Part shown: positions 9,111-21,128 of the stretch, piece after piece
Numbering within the stretch: position 1 is the stretch's first letter
Layout: the number at the start of each line of letters is the position of its first letter
NCBI GenBank assembly: GCA_023399375.1
Contig: JAEWPX010000195.1
Coordinates: forward strand, 1-41,717
Length of the DNA stretch: 41,717 bases
Origin: Pseudomonadota bacterium
GTDB lineage: Bacteria; Desulfobacterota; Desulfovibrionia; Desulfovibrionales; Desulfovibrionaceae
Direction of reading: 5' to 3'
The notes under the pieces: generated by a model
What the model was told of the DNA's origin: nothing
The model's input: the letters and a program-made list of their open reading frames with translations, nothing else
Databases searched by the model: none
Position numbers and translations under genes: made by a program

Positions 9111-11069
9111 TCAATAAGCCAATTTTCCGAGGGATTTGAGAATGAGCGTCGCCCCCATGGCGAACATGCCCATGAGCCCCATGCCGCAGGAAAAGCCGGC
9201 CAAAAGCACCGGCGCGTACTGCCGCCACTTCTTGCCGTAGCGTTTGAGGAAATAATAGCGCCCCAAAAGCGCGCCCACGACTTCGAGGATGAGGCCATGG
9301 GGCACGCTTTGCCCCAGCCCCCGCACGATGCCGTAGACGAGCAGCACGGGCAGGCCGAAGATCATGAGCAGGAAATAGGTGACCAGCCCCAGGCCCAGGC
9401 CCGCCGTGACGTACCAGCCGTTTAAGGCCTGGAAGAACAGCGAATTACCCTCCAGGGTCGAGGTCTGCATGAGCAGGGTGTTCAAGGCCTGGAGGTGCCA
9501 CAGCTCCTGGGCGTAGGGGTAGCTGGCCGAAGGGATGGGCGCGAGCTGCCAGATGAACTGGGAAAAGAGCAGGCTTGCGCACATGACCACGGGAAAGACC
9601 ACGATCTCGGCCTTGATGATGCCGCGAAGGCTTGTGCCCGTCAGCTCGATCTCGCGGAAATCCACAGTCGCCTTGCCATAGTTGTGGATGGGGATGGGCG
9701 CGTACCAGATCTCGATGCCCTGGTAGCCAAAAAATTTCGCCCCGGCGATGAAGCTCGCCTCGCGCACCAGGGGCAGACTCACGAACTGACCGGCGATGCC
9801 CTCCATGCGTGCGGTGATGTAGGAGATGACCGGCGTGTAGACGAAGCCGTAGAGCACGAAGAACATCCAGGGAAACTGCGGCACGAGGAACAGGCACATG
9901 CCGACGTAGGCCAGGGTCGAAAAGACGTAGATGGCCACGGAAACCCAGAAGTTGATGTCGCCGCGCGCCTTGTTCGTGTCGAAAAGCGCCTTGTAGGCCG
10001 CGCCGCCGACGCCGCCCTTGCGCAGCGACCGCGCCACCTGCCACACGCCGATGACGCCGATGGCGAGCCCGAGGCCGATGCCGAAGGACATGTAGAAGTC
10101 GAAGTTGTTGGCGAAAACCGTCTCCACCGTGCCCATGCCCTGCCGCCAGCGGTGCAGGATGCCGTGGTGAAAAAGGATCGGGTTGGCGACGAAAGTGATG
10201 GCAAGGCCGACGAGGCCGCCGATGACGGCCCAAAACGGCAGCACCATGCCGGTGAAGACTAGGCCCAGGTCGAACTGGATGCCCGTGGCCACGGCCGGCA
10301 GCCATTCCTCGGTGTTGCGGGTGAAATCGGCCCAGGGGATGGGGATCAGGCGCACTGGTTCGGTAAAGACCAGGCCCGAGACCACGGGAAAGAGCACGTA
10401 GACCGCGCCGAAGGCCAACCCGATCATGCCGCCTATGGAAAAGACGCGCCATTTCCAGCCGGTCTTGCGGTCCTCGGTGGACTCGGCCAGGGCCATGGTG
10501 CCGAGCGCGCCGACCGGGGCCATGGGAAAGGGCAGCTTCTCCACGTCGGAGGTGATGCGGTACAGCGCATAGCCCAGGCCGAAATGGTCGATGCGCTGCA
10601 CGATCTGGGAGCCGACGAGGAGCAGGATGGGGACGAGCCAGTCGCGGTGGAAAAACGTGCGCGCGACCAGGGACTCGGAATCCGGCCCCGGCGCGATCCA
10701 GGTCGGGATGAGGTCGGTTAGGCCCAGCATCTTGGCCGCGTCGGACTGCACGAGGTACTGGTTCCAGAGCAGGCCGTGGAACGGCGAGGCCATGGCCGCG
10801 CCGGCCATGTAATAGAGCAGGAAGATTTCCTGCTGCTTGAGCTCGGTATAGGCGCGTTTGGCGATCTCGGCGAAGAGGATGATGGTGACCCAGCGCGCGG
10901 CCGGCCCGATGCCGGTGCCGATGACCAGTTGCAGGTACATGCTGCCCGGCATCATGAGAAAGCCGATGAAGACCGCGCCGACGATGGTCTTCCAGTCGAA
11001 GCCCTCCTCGAAGCGTTTCGGCGCGGGGAGCAGGTCCCGGTATTCGGCAAGTTCCTTGTCGTCGTACAT
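9111..11069 (-). CDS. Polytopic membrane protein, OPT-transporter-like
   Basis: This is a 652-residue integral membrane protein with about 14-16 hydrophobic segments. Segments such as FIGFLMMPGSMYLQLVIG, the long central hydrophobic pairs and the C-terminal glycine-rich helices resemble the oligopeptide transporter (OPT/YSL) superfamily. In other genomes related proteins are often labelled peptide transporter. I assign only the superfamily resemblance, and the substrate is unknown. It follows the DUF6785-like gene by 9 nt and is probably co-transcribed with the ABC permease genes upstream. The two polytopic proteins are similar in length and may act as a pair. The start MYDDKELAEY at 11069 is accepted without a strong alternative. 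Confidence 0.7.
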   Translation of the reverse strand: MYDDKELAEYRDLLPAPKRFEEGFDWKTIVGAVFIGFLMMPGSMYLQLVIGTGIGPAARWVTIILFAEIAKRAYTELKQQEIFLLYYMAGAAMASPFHGLLWNQYLVQSDAAKMLGLTDLIPTWIAPGPDSESLVARTFFHRDWLVPILLLVGSQIVQRIDHFGLGYALYRITSDVEKLPFPMAPVGALGTMALAESTEDRKTGWKWRVFSIGGMIGLAFGAVYVLFPVVSGLVFTEPVRLIPIPWADFTRNTEEWLPAVATGIQFDLGLVFTGMVLPFWAVIGGLVGLAITFVANPILFHHGILHRWRQGMGTVETVFANNFDFYMSFGIGLGLAIGVIGVWQVARSLRKGGVGGAAYKALFDTNKARGDINFWVSVAIYVFSTLAYVGMCLFLVPQFPWMFFVLYGFVYTPVISYITARMEGIAGQFVSLPLVREASFIAGAKFFGYQGIEIWYAPIPIHNYGKATVDFREIELTGTSLRGIIKAEIVVFPVVMCASLLFSQFIWQLAPIPSASYPYAQELWHLQALNTLLMQTSTLEGNSLFFQALNGWYVTAGLGLGLVTYFLLMIFGLPVLLVYGIVRGLGQSVPHGLILEVVGALLGRYYFLKRYGKKWRQYAPVLLAGFSCGMGLMGMFAMGATLILKSLGKLAY

Positions 11070-11078
11070 CGGCGCGTC

Positions 11079-13061
11079 CTAGTTCGGCAAAACGAGGTAG
11101 CTCTGCCCCGTCCACAGCCCGATCACCGCAAAGATTCCGCCCATGAGAAAATCGCCCAGTATCAAGCCGATGAAAAGCAACCGCACCCGTTTGAGCAGGA
11201 CGATGCCGCCGTAGCGCAGGGTCAGATGATTGCACAGCCAGCCGAGAAAAAAGGAAAACCACAGAATGCGCATGGCCGAGGAATACATGGTCAGATAGCC
11301 AAGCGGATGGATCGGCCACCAGTAGAAGCGTTGGTAGGCGACCACAAGCGCGAACATGACCGCCGCGCCAAGGAGCGTGAAGCCGATCACGGTGTTGTTG
11401 GAGCCGGCCGGCGCCTCGAGCAGGCGCTGCACGTTTTCGTAGACCGTGGTCACGGTCTGCGTCTCCCAGTCCACCTGCAAGTCGCGCAGGCCGTACTTGT
11501 GGCAAACGGCCAGCACGGCGGCGAAAGACACGCACACGGCCAGGGCCAGGGCGACGACGATGCCGGCCAGGTACAGCGCCTTGGGCCGCCTGCCCTCCCC
11601 GACCTTGGCGGCGTGGAAAAGCGACGGGAGAAGCGATTCCCGCAAATCCACGAAGAGCATCTTCTGCATGACCGCGGCCATGAGCAGCGCCATGCGGCTC
11701 AGTAGCCCCGTACCGAAAAACGCGAGCAGGCCGTCGGTCGGCGCGGCGGTCAGCGTGAAATAGGCGATGCCGCCCTGGCAGATGATGCGGCTGGCCACGA
11801 GCATGACCATGAAAAACGCGCCGAGAAGCAGTATCGCCTGGAAAAGTGGCATGCCGAACGCCACGCTCCAGGCGACGAGCGCCCCGCCGCCAAGGAGCAG
11901 ACACCACAGCGACGCCGGCGCGCCCACCCACTCGGCCTCGTCCGGGCCGCGGAAGCGAAAACGCAGGGCGTCGCGCGCCGTGGCCAGCAGATGGTGGCGG
12001 GCCAGCCACAGGATGAAGAGGAAAAAGACGCCGTAGGCGCCGATCATCTGCGTTTCCTCGGGCAGGGCCAGGGTCGGACCGAAAGTGACGCCGAGCGCCG
12101 AGGCCGGCACCTGCTGGCCCAGGATGTCGAGGACGCCGTAGAAAAAGCCGCCGAGCAGAAAAAACACCCAGAAGCTCAGGGAAATCTGGCGCGCGGTGAG
12201 GAAGGCGAAACCGATGAACGCCGGGTAGAAGTAGATCTTGAGCTTGGTGAAGCCGGAAAAAAGTCCGGTCTTGGGGAAATACGGCCCGGCAAGGATGAGC
12301 GTCGGGATCTGCGGCACGGACGGGTCGTAAAAACCGATGCCGTTAATGGTATGCAGGCAGATGCTCACAAGCGCGCCGCAGAGCAGGAAACGGTCGGTGA
12401 AAAAGCCGGCCAGCCCGCCGGCGTCCATGGCCCCGGTCATGGCCTCGGGCAGGCGCAGCAGAGGGAAGTTCATGCGTTCGTTGGACACCCACTGCCTGGC
12501 GAAGAGGTTCGTGAGCGAAAGCATCACGAAAAAGCACAGGCCCACGAACACGCCCCAGGCGGCCAGGGGCCCGGTCCAGGCCTTCCAGGGGATGGCGGCG
12601 AGCACCTGGCCCCAGGACATGGTATAGCCGCCGGCAAGGCCGTTGTAGAGCGTCTCCACGGCATCGGCGTCGCCGGGATACCAGCCCATGGGCAAAAGCG
12701 GCCCCAGGATGTGTCGCCACTGGTTGCCTTCGCTGGCGAAATGCTGCGGCGCGGTGAGGGTTATGAAAAAGGTGCGCGCAAGCCCGGTGTGCGCCACGCC
12801 CGAAACCACGACCATGAGCATCCAGCAGACCATGAGGTCCGTGCCGGAAAGCACCGCCCGGCCGCGCACGAGGCGCCCGACGCCCGCGGCCAAAAGCGTG
12901 AGCAGGACCAGGATGCAAAAGGGCGCCAGGGGGAAATGGCCGCCGCCGAGCGGTGTGGCCCCGTAATAGAGGTTATTGAGCGGCGTGACGGCGCAAATCG
13001 CGAGCCCGAGCGCGATGCCCAGGAGCACGGCGCGCTTGCGGATGCGGCCCGGAGCCGTCAT
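11079..13061 (-). CDS. DUF6785/DUF6784-like polytopic membrane protein
   Basis: A 660-residue membrane protein with about 14 hydrophobic segments. The N-terminal half (FGMPLF, LTNLFARQWVSNERMNFPLL and the segment WYPGDADAVETLYNGL) fits my recollection of the DUF6785 family, and the C-terminal part (QRFYWWPIHPLGYL, about residues 560-620) fits DUF6784. Its function is not known and a distant OPT-like fold is possible. Its ATG overlaps the stop of the giant FtsX permease (ATGA), so translation is probably coupled. It is 9 nt upstream of the OPT-like gene. Strict coupling to the ABC permease suggests a common envelope function. Confidence 0.7.
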   Translation of the reverse strand: MTAPGRIRKRAVLLGIALGLAICAVTPLNNLYYGATPLGGGHFPLAPFCILVLLTLLAAGVGRLVRGRAVLSGTDLMVCWMLMVVVSGVAHTGLARTFFITLTAPQHFASEGNQWRHILGPLLPMGWYPGDADAVETLYNGLAGGYTMSWGQVLAAIPWKAWTGPLAAWGVFVGLCFFVMLSLTNLFARQWVSNERMNFPLLRLPEAMTGAMDAGGLAGFFTDRFLLCGALVSICLHTINGIGFYDPSVPQIPTLILAGPYFPKTGLFSGFTKLKIYFYPAFIGFAFLTARQISLSFWVFFLLGGFFYGVLDILGQQVPASALGVTFGPTLALPEETQMIGAYGVFFLFILWLARHHLLATARDALRFRFRGPDEAEWVGAPASLWCLLLGGGALVAWSVAFGMPLFQAILLLGAFFMVMLVASRIICQGGIAYFTLTAAPTDGLLAFFGTGLLSRMALLMAAVMQKMLFVDLRESLLPSLFHAAKVGEGRRPKALYLAGIVVALALAVCVSFAAVLAVCHKYGLRDLQVDWETQTVTTVYENVQRLLEAPAGSNNTVIGFTLLGAAVMFALVVAYQRFYWWPIHPLGYLTMYSSAMRILWFSFFLGWLCNHLTLRYGGIVLLKRVRLLFIGLILGDFLMGGIFAVIGLWTGQSYLVLPN

Positions 13062-16000
13062 GCCGCGCCTCCGGCCGGGGCGTCGCCGCCCTCCCCGCCG
13101 CCGCGCATGCGGGCGCTGAAATCGCTTACCACCTTGTCCTCATACGCCACGCGCACGGCCTCCTCCAGGGAGCGCCAGACGAGCAACTGCTTGCGCAGAT
13201 CGTTGACGAAACCCTTGTTGAGCCGCTTCCACATGCCGGCTTCGCCGGCCTGACGCGACAGTTCCACTTCGATTTCCATATAGCCGGGCGTGTCCTCCGA
13301 CGGAATGAAGGTGATGGCGACGGCCTGTTTGATGCCGAAATCGAAGGGAGCCAACCAGACCGTGGCGGAAATGCGCATGCAGGCCCGCAGGTCGCAAAAT
13401 TCCGGAAACCGCTCCTTGGGGTGCGGTTCGGCCCCGGGCAGGTCCCAGGGGCATTCGAAGGCGTAATCCACGTCGCCCGTGGCGAAAAGGCCATGGGAGA
13501 TGTCCTGGTGGGTGCCGTAATAGTCGAAAAGGAAGCCGCCGGCGCATTCCTGCTCGCGCACGCGCACGAGAAACGGCAGGCGGGTGCGTATCGCGCCGGC
13601 CACGGGCTCGGGCATGCTCCAGGAGCGGTTGACGTCCGGGATGGCGATCTTGCCGGCCATGCGCGAGGGGTAGATGACGGACAGGAGCACCACGGCGATG
13701 ACGAGCCCCATGGCCGCGACGCCGGCCATGGAGGAGTAGTTGGCGGTCATGCCGGCCCACAGGGGCGTGCCGGAGAGCAGTCCCGCCGCGATCTGGGCGA
13801 GCAGGTAGCCGAGCACCACGCTGATGACGGCGAAGGCCAGCGCCTCGGCAATGAAGAGGAAGGAGACATGGGACGGGGCCAGGCCTACCGCGGTGTAGAC
13901 CCCGATCTCGCGTTTGCGCTCGAACACCGCGCCGATCATGGTGTTAAGCACGATGAGCACGGAAATGACCAGCGGCACGAGGATGTTGGGCACCCCGGCG
14001 TAGCCCAGGGCGTCGCCGGCGTGGTAGACGAAGACGCCGTCTTCCTGGCCGGAAAAGACCGCCAGACCGAAGCGGTCGGCCAGCCGCGCCGCAAGCTCCC
14101 CGCCGCCGTCGGTCGCGGCCTTGCCCATGACCAGGGCGTCGGCGGGCGGGGCCACGACAATGGACTTGAGCTGCCCGCCAAGGCCCATGAGCGTGTCGTA
14201 GGGCACGACCACGGTCAGGTCGTCGTCGACGTGCTGGTAGCGGGCCTGCATGGTTTTGACGTCCTCGCCGGACTCCACGGCCTCTTTTTCGGCCTCGGAC
14301 GTCTCGGCCGCGGCCTCGCTCGGATAGACCACCGGGGTGACGGATTCGCCGTCGAGATCCACGCGCTCGTCCAGGGCGTTCTTGCGGAGGATGCCGACCA
14401 CGGTGAAGGGACGGCCGAACAGCGTGACCGAGCCGCCCGGGGCGACGCCCAGGCGCTCGGCCATGGGCGCGGGCAGAAGCACGGCGTCGCGGTCGCCCGA
14501 GGAAAACCAGCGCCCGGCGACGAGCAGGCCGCGCATGCGGCCGATGTCCGCTTCCTGGTCGGAAAGCCCGAGAAAGCTCTGCACGGTTTCGCTGCGAGCG
14601 CCCGCCCGGATGACCGAGGACGGGGTCAGAGTCTTTTCCGGCAACTCCAGCCAGGCAAGGGGCGCGACCACCAGCCCCCGGGCATAAGCGTCGCGCACCA
14701 CGGACAGGGCTTCGGGCGGCAGCGAACGCCAGCCGGCGTTTTTGAGCAGCACGCCCCGGTAGGGCGCGGCGTCGGCGAAGCGCGAGGCCCCCTCGTCCCG
14801 GGTGGACTTGACGCTCGTGAAGCTCATGATGGTGAAGGTGAGGATGACGAGGGTAAGGCAGGTGAGCGCCGTGCGCACCTTGCGCCGGCGCAGGTTGCTG
14901 ACGCCGATGACGAAGGCCGCGGCGAAGGCGCGCATGCCGCCGATGTCCGAGGACTTGGCATGGGAGGCGCGGCGCTGGAGCGCGGTCATCTCGCGTTCGA
15001 AGCGCAAAAAGATGATCAGCGCCACCATGACCGAAAGCCCGAGGATAAAAAAGGCCAAGATGACCACGAGCGGGCTGTAGGTCAGCTGGAAGGCCGGGTG
15101 GACCTGGTAGACCATGGCGATGACCGCGGCCAGGACGGCGAGGAAGGCGACGATGCGCTTGTGGATGTCGGCGAAGTTGAAGACCACGCGTTCGACGCAG
15201 TAGGCGAAGGGGATGAAGAGCGCGATATAAAAAAGGACGCCGAGCAGCACGTCGCGCTGGGTCTTTTCCACGTCGTTGTAGACGCGCACGGCCAGCGCCC
15301 AGCTGGAGCGGGCGGCGGCGATCATGGCGTCGAAGCGCTTGGCCCCGGCGTCGGCCAGGGCCTTGGCGTAGAGATCGCGGCCGCGCTTTTCCAGGTCGCG
15401 GATGCGTTCGTTCACGATGCCGTGATTTTCGAGGTTCTGCACGCGCGGCCCCACGAGCTCCCACATGTCCCTGGCCCCGAGGAGTTCGGTCACGGGTAGG
15501 ACGGGCCAGGCGTCCACGAGGTAGCCCGTGCCCGTGGGGTGCTCGGGGCTGGAATTGAGCAGGATGAGCTTTCGCGCGAGCACGGTGTCGGAGAGAATGC
15601 ACTTGTAGGGCGTGCCGGGCTCGAGGAAGATCGAAAGCAGCGTGGAATCGAGGGTGTCCAGGCGGCTGAACCAGGAACGCAGGGGCGGGGCCTCGCGCCG
15701 GGCGTCGAGAAGCTCGATGCGCGTGAAATAGCGGAAGGTGCGCGGGTCGAAGGCGGCAAAAAGCGTGCTCTGCCGGCAACCGAACATGACGAGGTCGGTT
15801 TCCATGGCGTTGCGGTTCATCTTGACCCGGTAGGCCTCTTTGCCGGTCTGCTTCTTGTCCACGGCCCACACTGCCTCGCCGCTGTCCGGGTCGAAGCGGA
15901 AGCCTTCGATGACGGCTTTGTCCAGGACGTATTTCTTGTTGGCCAGGCCGTTTACCCGAAAGACGCCCTTGGCGTCGGTCACGGCGTAGAAGCGCGTCTT

Positions 16001-18067
16001 GCCCTGATAGACGCAAAGCACGGTGCCGGGCGCGGGCCGCTCGGGAAAAAGCTCGCCCTGGCGGATGAAGTTGACGCGGCCGGTCAGGGTGGAAAAGACG
16101 TTGCGCGGCCGTTTTTCGCCCACTTCGAAGTCCGGGGCGGCCATGGCGGCAACGACGTCCGCGACGAAACGGGACTGCCTCGTGAGCGCGTCGAAATCGA
16201 CGGACGCGGGCACGTCGCCGGGCGTGCCCCAGGCAAGGCGCGCGTCGGCCACGGTCGCAAGCGTGACGCCGAGCACGCCCGCGATGTTGCCGATCTCGCC
16301 GCCGAGCTTCGGCCGGTCGGGCAGCAGGCCCTGCCAGGGACGGCTGCGGTCGTCGCGCATGCCGTCCTGGTAATAGTCCGCGGGCAGGCCCTGGCTCTGG
16401 GTCGCGGCCTGGGCCGCGGCGGCCAGGGAACGGTTGATGCGGCCGTAGGCCTGGACCGGGTTGACGTCGGGCTTGACGTCGAAGGTGAATCCCCGGGCGA
16501 ACGCGCCCACGCCCTGGCCGTGGCTGGAAAGATACAGCGACGCCTGGGCGACGATGTCCCGCTCGCCCACGCGCTTGCGCAGGTCGCGGGCGCTTTCCAC
16601 ACAACGCTGTTCGATTGCGGCGGAGGCCTGCGCGCGCGCAAGGCGCTCCCGGGCCTCGGGCACGAGGGCCAGCAGCGCGGCGGCCTCGTCGGGCCGGGCC
16701 AGGGTGAAATCCTCGCGCCACATGAGCCGGCGCAAAAGCGCCCGGCGTTCGGCCAGGGCCGCGATGGCCGCCTGATCCTTCGCGCCCGGGGCCAGGCGCA
16801 GCTCCATCAGGCGCGTGGTGACGGCGTCCACGGCGTCCTTGAGGGTCTCGGTCATGGCCCGGCGTACGTCGGGCCGGGCGAGCAGCGCCGGGGCGGCGGC
16901 CTCCCCGCCCTCCTCCAGCTTCGCAAGCCCTTCCAGCACCTCGTCGATGGTCCGGACGTCGTCACGAGCCTGACGGGAACGGACGCGCAGTTCTTTGCCC
17001 TTGTCGCGTAGGGCGGCGTAGAATTCGCGCAGTCCGGCCAGGGCCTGGGCATGGCCGGAGGCGGCAAGGAGCAGGGTCGGCCGGGCCGGGGGATGCGCGG
17101 CGAATTCGCGTCCCAGGCGCAACAGCGCGGCGATGGAAGCGGCCTCGTCCGCCCCGGGCGACGCGCCCGGGGCAAAGGCCGCGGCGTCGAAGGGCGCTTC
17201 GACCACGAGCAGTTCGCCGGCCCTGTCGGGATCGGTTCCGGGAAAAAGAAGATAGACGTCGGCAGCCACGGCCGGCTTCCAGGCCGCCTTGGCGGTCACC
17301 GTGGCCACGGGACCGGCAGGGTCGCCGGAAAGCGCGGCGTAGTCGCCAAAAAGCTCGCGCGCCGCGCGCGCGGAGAGCAGGAAGCGGGGAAAGCGCACGG
17401 GAGTAAGCTCGAACTTGTCCCGGAAAAGCCCGGCGTCGGCCGCCTCGCCCGAGGCGTCGTCGGCAACATAGACGAGGGCCTTGGCCCCGAGCTGGGCCGC
17501 TGCCTGCCAGCCCCGTCCCGAACGCAGGTCCATGAGCACGATGGCCCCGTCCGGGGATTTGCCGTTGAAGTCGCCGTACTCCCCTGCCCCGGCCCAGACC
17601 ACGGGGCCGGAAAGCCCTTCCGGCGGCACGGCCCCAGGGGTCAGGGCATTGAGCGCCAGGGGCGAAAGCGCGGCCTTGCCGCCGCCGGAGACGACAAGGG
17701 TCGCCGGGGAATGGTCCATGACCGGGGCCACATAGTCGAGCCGCCCGACCTCGCCCGCGCCGAGGCCCTTGAAAAACACTTCCACGGCCTCGGCGGCGAT
17801 GTTGCAACCCGCGCTTCCCGTCACCCGCGAGCCGAGCCCGGCCAGACCGTCGATGACGGCCCGCTCGAGTCCCCCCCCGGCATCGGGGGCGGCGACCCAG
17901 GAAGCGGCCAGGGCGGCCGCGCGCGGATCGGCGGCGTCCTTTTTCGCCCGCTTGGCCAGGGCCTCGGCCGGCAACAGCGCCAGACAGGCGGCCAGGAGCG
18001 CGCACAGCGCCGCGCGAAACGCGACGGTGCGCGACAGGGCGGCGGGAAACGGCAGTCGGCGCGCCAT
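13058..18067 (-). CDS. Giant FtsX permease with degenerate M28-like ectodomain
   Basis: A 1669-residue inner-membrane protein. A signal or anchor helix is at 16-38. A PA-like region (about 110-265) precedes an M28 aminopeptidase-like region (about 285-350 and 500-640), in which the metal ligands look lost: HxD is PFD (292-294), the Asp of PGADD is Glu308, and the EE pair is replaced by HA (339-340). A carboxypeptidase-regulatory-like beta domain follows (about 680-750). Three TM helices (about 939-959, 971-988, 998-1020) precede a MacB/FtsX permease: TM at 1064-1083, periplasmic domain, and three C-terminal TMs within 1358-1466. A soluble C-terminal domain of about 190 residues ends the protein. 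It lies 6 nt after the ABC ATPase and overlaps the next gene (ATGA). Mechanotransmission rather than proteolysis is inferred. Confidence 0.85.
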   Translation of the reverse strand: MARRLPFPAALSRTVAFRAALCALLAACLALLPAEALAKRAKKDAADPRAAALAASWVAAPDAGGGLERAVIDGLAGLGSRVTGSAGCNIAAEAVEVFFKGLGAGEVGRLDYVAPVMDHSPATLVVSGGGKAALSPLALNALTPGAVPPEGLSGPVVWAGAGEYGDFNGKSPDGAIVLMDLRSGRGWQAAAQLGAKALVYVADDASGEAADAGLFRDKFELTPVRFPRFLLSARAARELFGDYAALSGDPAGPVATVTAKAAWKPAVAADVYLLFPGTDPDRAGELLVVEAPFDAAAFAPGASPGADEAASIAALLRLGREFAAHPPARPTLLLAASGHAQALAGLREFYAALRDKGKELRVRSRQARDDVRTIDEVLEGLAKLEEGGEAAAPALLARPDVRRAMTETLKDAVDAVTTRLMELRLAPGAKDQAAIAALAERRALLRRLMWREDFTLARPDEAAALLALVPEARERLARAQASAAIEQRCVESARDLRKRVGERDIVAQASLYLSSHGQGVGAFARGFTFDVKPDVNPVQAYGRINRSLAAAAQAATQSQGLPADYYQDGMRDDRSRPWQGLLPDRPKLGGEIGNIAGVLGVTLATVADARLAWGTPGDVPASVDFDALTRQSRFVADVVAAMAAPDFEVGEKRPRNVFSTLTGRVNFIRQGELFPERPAPGTVLCVYQGKTRFYAVTDAKGVFRVNGLANKKYVLDKAVIEGFRFDPDSGEAVWAVDKKQTGKEAYRVKMNRNAMETDLVMFGCRQSTLFAAFDPRTFRYFTRIELLDARREAPPLRSWFSRLDTLDSTLLSIFLEPGTPYKCILSDTVLARKLILLNSSPEHPTGTGYLVDAWPVLPVTELLGARDMWELVGPRVQNLENHGIVNERIRDLEKRGRDLYAKALADAGAKRFDAMIAAARSSWALAVRVYNDVEKTQRDVLLGVLFYIALFIPFAYCVERVVFNFADIHKRIVAFLAVLAAVIAMVYQVHPAFQLTYSPLVVILAFFILGLSVMVALIIFLRFEREMTALQRRASHAKSSDIGGMRAFAAAFVIGVSNLRRRKVRTALTCLTLVILTFTIMSFTSVKSTRDEGASRFADAAPYRGVLLKNAGWRSLPPEALSVVRDAYARGLVVAPLAWLELPEKTLTPSSVIRAGARSETVQSFLGLSDQEADIGRMRGLLVAGRWFSSGDRDAVLLPAPMAERLGVAPGGSVTLFGRPFTVVGILRKNALDERVDLDGESVTPVVYPSEAAAETSEAEKEAVESGEDVKTMQARYQHVDDDLTVVVPYDTLMGLGGQLKSIVVAPPADALVMGKAATDGGGELAARLADRFGLAVFSGQEDGVFVYHAGDALGYAGVPNILVPLVISVLIVLNTMIGAVFERKREIGVYTAVGLAPSHVSFLFIAEALAFAVISVVLGYLLAQIAAGLLSGTPLWAGMTANYSSMAGVAAMGLVIAVVLLSVIYPSRMAGKIAIPDVNRSWSMPEPVAGAIRTRLPFLVRVREQECAGGFLFDYYGTHQDISHGLFATGDVDYAFECPWDLPGAEPHPKERFPEFCDLRACMRISATVWLAPFDFGIKQAVAITFIPSEDTPGYMEIEVELSRQAGEAGMWKRLNKGFVNDLRKQLLVWRSLEEAVRVAYEDKVVSDFSARMRGGGEGGDAPAGGAA

Positions 18068-18073
18068 CCGGCC

Positions 18074-18814
<741 letters not shown>

Positions 18815-18873
18815 CTGCCGCGCTCCCCCTTCCCTTCTCGACGCGTTTTTCTCCGGTCAACCCCGGTCGCGCG

Positions 18874-19605
18874 TCATTCCTGGGCCCGCATGGCTTCCAC
18901 GGGCCGCATCCTGGCGGCCACCACGGCCGGATAGACCACGCCGAGCAGGCTCAATCCCGCGCCGACGGCCATGGAAACGAGGAGCACCCGGCCCATGCCG
19001 GCGAAGGTCAGGCCGGCAAAGGCCGCCCCGCCGTAGCGCACGAGCCCGACGAGCACGGCCCCGGCCATGCCGCACAGCGCGCCGACAAACGATCCGGCCA
19101 GGCCCTGCATGCCGGCCTCCAGCAGGAAAAGCCGCAACACGAAGCGGTCGAGGGCCCCCAGGCACTTCATGGTGCCGATTTCCCGGAAACGTTCGGTCAC
19201 GGCCATGAGCTGGGCGTTGACGATGCCGACCGTGCACACGAGCAGCGACAGCAGCACGATCCAGCGTTCCTTGGGGCTCGCGCCCAGGCGCGCGGCCTCC
19301 GCGGCCGCCTGTTCGGGCGGCGGGGCCACGGCCGGCAGGTCGTAGCCGGCGTCCTGCAGCGCCAGACGCAGATGCGCGTCGCCCGTGGCCAGCACCCCGC
19401 CCGCGACCTCGGTGCCGGCGAGGATGAAGCTCAAAAACGCCACGGCGAGCACGAGGCTCGCCACCGTGACCAGGGAACGCAGAAAGCGCACCCGGATGCT
19501 CTTGATGCTGATGGCAAGGGAGATGCGAAACGGCAGCACCACTTGGCGCGCGATCTTCCTGCGCCCCGTGGGCATCGAAGCCAAGCCGTTCCGTTCCTGC
19601 CGCAT
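18874..19605 (-). CDS. Minimal FtsX-family ABC permease
   Basis: An inner-membrane permease of 243 residues with four hydrophobic helices. A TM at about 45-68 is followed by an unusually short extracytoplasmic segment (about 65 residues, DAHLRLALQDAGYDLPAV...). Then comes the FtsX core: a TM before RFREIGTMKCLGA, two further TMs, and the family ending ARMRPVEAMR. Typical MacB or LolC permeases are about 400 residues, so the periplasmic domain is reduced. The start at 19605 (MRQERNG) has GGAAC upstream, and the internal Met at 19575 is possible. It lies 118 nt after the sigma54 regulator gene and 59 nt before the ATPase. It is probably the partner of the 1669-residue permease. Confidence 0.85.
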   Translation of the reverse strand: MRQERNGLASMPTGRRKIARQVVLPFRISLAISIKSIRVRFLRSLVTVASLVLAVAFLSFILAGTEVAGGVLATGDAHLRLALQDAGYDLPAVAPPPEQAAAEAARLGASPKERWIVLLSLLVCTVGIVNAQLMAVTERFREIGTMKCLGALDRFVLRLFLLEAGMQGLAGSFVGALCGMAGAVLVGLVRYGGAAFAGLTFAGMGRVLLVSMAVGAGLSLLGVVYPAVVAARMRPVEAMRAQE

Positions 19606-19723
19606 GCCTGTTCCATGTCTTTGCGCGCGGGGCGCGCCTTCATGCACGAGTGCGGGTTGCCCCCGATTTCTGACAGAAAGGCCGCATCCTGCCAAGGGCA
19701 AGACCGCGGGAGGGAAGGTCCGG

Positions 19724-21103
<1,380 letters not shown>

Positions 21104-21128
21104 CCGGTCGCGCGGGGCGCGACGAGGG

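Noticed and set aside
13421..15499. Long plus-strand frame opposite the giant permease, and further ones at 15539-18238
   Set aside because: Low-complexity G/R/H/D-rich translations with no ribosome-binding site. The opposite strand encodes a coherent permease.
13944..16721. A 925-codon minus-strand frame overlapping the giant permease
   Set aside because: Arg/Pro/Gly-rich out-of-frame shadow. The main frame has the motifs.
19606..19723. Possible sigma54 promoter (TTGGCAG...GGCC) before the small FtsX gene
   Set aside because: The GG and GC elements are one base too close for a -24/-12 promoter.
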